Positions 5,317 through 6,565 of a stretch of 6,565 nt of DNA are shown here, in pieces (position 1 is the stretch's first letter; each line of letters starts with the position of its first letter). A program made the translations under genes and the position numbers. Origin of the DNA: Candidatus Stahliibacteriota bacterium (GTDB lineage: Bacteria; Hydrothermota; Tepidihabitantia; B3-TA06); contig JAUVJT010000122.1 of the NCBI GenBank assembly GCA_030592225.1, positions 1-6,565 of the forward strand, in the 5' to 3' direction. The notes under the pieces are model-generated. The model worked only from the letters and a program-made list of their open reading frames with translations, had not been told where the DNA came from and ran no database searches.

Positions 5317-5426
5317 CCCCCTCCCTGGTGGAGGGGGTGCCCCCCTTTAATAAGGGGGGTGGTCGGAAGACCGGGGGGATCCCTCCGACCGCTCTTAAGA
5401 GCGGTCACCTCCCTTCATAAGGGAGG
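5317..5426. repeat. Cluster of GC-rich inverted repeats
   Basis: Successive inverted repeats: CCCCCTCC/GGAGGGGG (5317-5337), CCCCCCTT/AAGGGGGG (5340-5359), GGTCGGA/TCCGACC (5361-5390), the perfect palindrome GACCGCTCTT-AAGAGCGGTC (5387-5406), and CCTCCCTT/AAGGGAGG (5408-5426). The third and fourth overlap and would compete. There is no convincing coding; the open frames here are by-products of the repeats. It lies between the stop of the sorting-domain gene and its terminator, so it would be in that mRNA's 3' end. Confidence 0.7.
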
Positions 5427-5442
5427 CTTTCCTAGTAGCAGG

Positions 5443-6108
5443 CTATTGAACCTTAACTATCTTAACCACAGTCCTCTCGTCGTCCCGCGCAAAGTACGTC
5501 CCTTGCGGCAGGGCGTTTATGGAAACCTTGTCGTCGGTAATCGCGTTCTCTATGACTCTGCCCGAGGCGTCCACAAGCTCGGTTGCGCCGGTTACGGTTA
5601 CGTATGGGCCGCGGGAAATTACCGAGGTCATACCCTCTGTTGGCTCAACGTCACCCGCAGGCTGTTCGGCTATTGCGCCGGTTGCCGTATCCGGCAGGAA
5701 GATGAGGGCTTGAAGGTAGGAATCGGTACAAATAGTTGCACTTGGACCGTTATAATAATTGGCAACCTCTAATGTAATAACGTGATTTCCTGCATCTAGC
5801 AGATAAGTATACACAAAGCATAGACTTTCTTTGACAGTCTGGTTTGTAATCGCTACTGCTCCAGGTGGTAAACTATCTCCATCCAATTCCAACCACAATC
5901 TTGCGTACCTTGCCCGACACCCTACAGTAAACTGCACGTAACATGAAGTGTCCACGGAAAACGATAGCTCTACAACTTTGGTAGTATCATCCTGCCCTAC
6001 GGGAATACTAATCTGTCCTTCCTGATAAGCTTCAACCAATAACGGAGCGGCTTGAAGCCCTACTGCCAAAAAATACAGCACCAATACTGCAACTAATACT
6101 TTTCGCAC
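5443..6108 (-). CDS. Secreted protein with type A (T9SS-like) C-terminal sorting domain
   Basis: Product of 221 residues. Residues 1-20 (RKVLVAVLVLYFLAVGLQA after the start) are a signal peptide. Residues about 30-140 look like a beta sandwich: KVVELSFSVDTSCYVQFTV, ARLWLELDGD, ESLCFVYTYLLDAGNHVITL. Several Cys are present (56, 64, 97, 127). A Pro/Glu/Thr linker (about 142-162) leads to residues 163-221, which have the features of the Por secretion C-terminal sorting domain: a VDASGRV strand-turn (179-185), LPQGTYF (200-206) and a final VVKIVKV strand. By family knowledge such domains direct proteins through the type IX system to the cell surface; no T9SS genes are in this window. The start is the GTG at 6108, with AAGGAGG (6120-6114) 5 nt upstream. 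The frame extends up to an ATG at 6153, but that ATG lies between the -35 and -10 boxes. The N-terminal half is much more AT-rich than the C-terminal half. Confidence 0.85.
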   Translation of the reverse strand: MRKVLVAVLVLYFLAVGLQAAPLLVEAYQEGQISIPVGQDDTTKVVELSFSVDTSCYVQFTVGCRARYARLWLELDGDSLPPGAVAITNQTVKESLCFVYTYLLDAGNHVITLEVANYYNGPSATICTDSYLQALIFLPDTATGAIAEQPAGDVEPTEGMTSVISRGPYVTVTGATELVDASGRVIENAITDDKVSINALPQGTYFARDDERTVVKIVKVQ

Positions 6109-6135
6109 GAAATCCTCCTTGTGTCCATTACCTGC

Positions 6136-6163
6136 ATTGTAAGCAAAATCCATATTATGTCAA
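6136..6163 (-). promoter_or_regulatory. Sigma70-type promoter for the sorting-domain gene
   Basis: On the minus strand, TTGACA (6163-6158), a 16-bp spacer and TACAAT (6141-6136; 5 of 6). Predicted transcription start near 6129 gives a leader of about 20 nt carrying the AAGGAGG ribosome binding site. Confidence 0.75.
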
Positions 6164-6183
6164 GCTCTTAACCCCTCTTTAGT

Positions 6184-6215
6184 TCCCCCTTGCTAAGGGG
6201 GACACAGGGGGATCA
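6184..6215. repeat. CCCCCTT palindrome with GGGGGATC arm
   Basis: TCCCCCTT-GCT-AAGGGGGA (6184-6202), a CACA spacer, then GGGGGATC. The same arrangement occurs at 5340-5381 (CCCCCCTT-TAAT-AAGGGGGG, a spacer, then GGGGGGATC) in the same orientation on the other side of the sorting-domain gene. Sequences of this style occur as dispersed extragenic repeats in many bacteria. Confidence 0.6.
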
Positions 6216-6261
6216 CCAACCAACATCGCCGAGCGAACCCTGTGATTTACCTTGTATCCTG

Positions 6262-6325
6262 ACCGAAGCTGCGCTTCGGTTTAGAAGTTTCTGTCCTACA
6301 ATAACTTGTGCGGATCAGAAACTTC
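6262..6325. repeat. Two adjacent perfect hairpins
   Basis: ACCGAAGC-TGC-GCTTCGGT (6262-6280) is followed 3 nt later by a 10-bp perfect stem, GAAGTTTCTG (6284-6293) with CAGAAACTTC (6316-6325), around a 22-nt loop. No coding is visible. With the terminator hairpin at 6342-6359 they make a run of three stems. Confidence 0.55.
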
Positions 6326-6335
6326 AGTCTGACAT

Positions 6336-6359
6336 AAAAAAGCCGACCCGTAGGTCGGC
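6336..6359 (-). terminator. Intrinsic terminator, minus strand
   Basis: On the minus strand a 7-bp stem, GCCGACC/GGTCGGC (6359-6342, 4-nt loop), is followed at once by six T (6341-6336): a standard intrinsic terminator. It would stop a transcript entering from the right, and it insulates the promoter at 6136-6163. Confidence 0.75.
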
Positions 6360-6424
6360 CTGGGCTGTGTTTCCACAACCGATTGGGGGTAAAAATCTGT
6401 GGTTTAGTCCACTGTGAAGTATCC
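6336..6424 (-). repeat. Two-hairpin element, copy 2
   Basis: It has the same plan as 5228-5312: GCCGACC hairpin, TGGGCT, a second hairpin (CCACA with TGTGG at 6373-6377/6398-6402, plus inner GATT/AATC) whose loop holds GGGGGTAA, then GGTTTAGTCCACTGTGA. The second stem differs in sequence from copy 1 while loop and flanks are kept. Confidence 0.6.
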
Positions 6425-6565
6425 TTTCCTTAAAAGATATAGGTGATTGACCACGAGATCGGAGTAAGTATAATAGGATTAGATGGGACTATTATCGCAT
6501 TCGAGGTTGTTTACTAGTGAGCGCCATGCAAGAAATTACTATAAGAAGTTACGATGGAGTGAAGA
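6425..6565. other. Unresolved right edge
   Basis: No gene can be fixed here. On the minus strand one frame is open from the edge to tandem stops at 6516-6511 (TAG TAA), then continues for 26 codons as TTSNAIIVPSNPIILTPISW and SITYIF to TAA 6432-6430. The final SWSITYIF resembles the last strand of an outer-membrane barrel, and a minus-strand terminator follows, so a decayed or truncated minus gene is possible. On the plus strand an ATG at 6526 opens MQEITIRSYDGVK to the edge, without a promoter or Shine-Dalgarno sequence. Confidence 0.3.

Noticed and set aside
5251..5772. Plus-strand open frame of 173 codons
   Set aside because: It crosses the GC-rich hairpin cluster and then lies antisense to the sorting-domain gene; it has no ribosome site and a repeat-derived composition.
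6526..6565. Plus-strand ATG frame MQEITIRSYDGVK to the right edge
   Set aside because: Only 13 codons, with no promoter at leaderless spacing and no Shine-Dalgarno sequence; open by chance is just as likely.

Overview
The window looks like a chromosomal segment from an uncultured, didermic, FCB-like bacterium. A secreted protein at 5443-6108 (minus) ends in what reads as a type A (type IX secretion-like) C-terminal sorting domain, there is a probable outer-membrane or secreted protein at 3626-4300, and two membrane-anchored TPR-type proteins are present. Candidate phyla such as WOR-3/Stahlbacteria are a reasonable guess, but nothing here fixes the taxonomy. There are no tRNA, rRNA, CRISPR, transposase or phage genes.

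Layout. 1-52 (minus): the first 17 codons of a gene that runs off the left edge, divergent from its neighbour. 175-1774 (plus): a membrane-anchored helical/TPR protein broken into two frames by a one-base frameshift near 1345-1365. 1839-3308 (plus): a membrane-anchored TPR protein with seven 40-residue repeats. 3309-3625: a 317-nt non-coding region with a GC-rich hairpin and a 10-bp-phased cluster of GTGC half-sites upstream of the next promoter. 3626-4300 (plus): a small exported protein. 4301-4422: two copies of a hairpin-bearing repeat with different stems, the second ending as a terminator. 4562-5170 (plus): a HicB-like ribbon-helix-helix (RHH) protein with an unrecognised C-terminal domain and no toxin partner; a perfect palindrome covers its -10 box. 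5171-5442: non-coding, packed with hairpins. 5443-6108 (minus): the sorting-domain protein. 6109-6565: its promoter, more hairpins, a minus-strand terminator and an unresolved right edge.

The genes do not form an obvious pathway or operon; each has its own TTGACA-type promoter. Four of the six starts lie only 5-7 nt past the -10 box with no Shine-Dalgarno sequence, so they are probably leaderless. The other two (RHH gene, sorting-domain gene) have strong Shine-Dalgarno sites and a real leader.

The most unusual content is between the genes: two pairs of related elements whose hairpin stems differ in sequence but keep pairing (4301-4422; 5228-5312 with 6336-6424), a five-hairpin cluster (5317-5426), and nested repeat pairs on both sides of the sorting-domain gene. 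I do not see strong evidence for a new defence or metabolic system.
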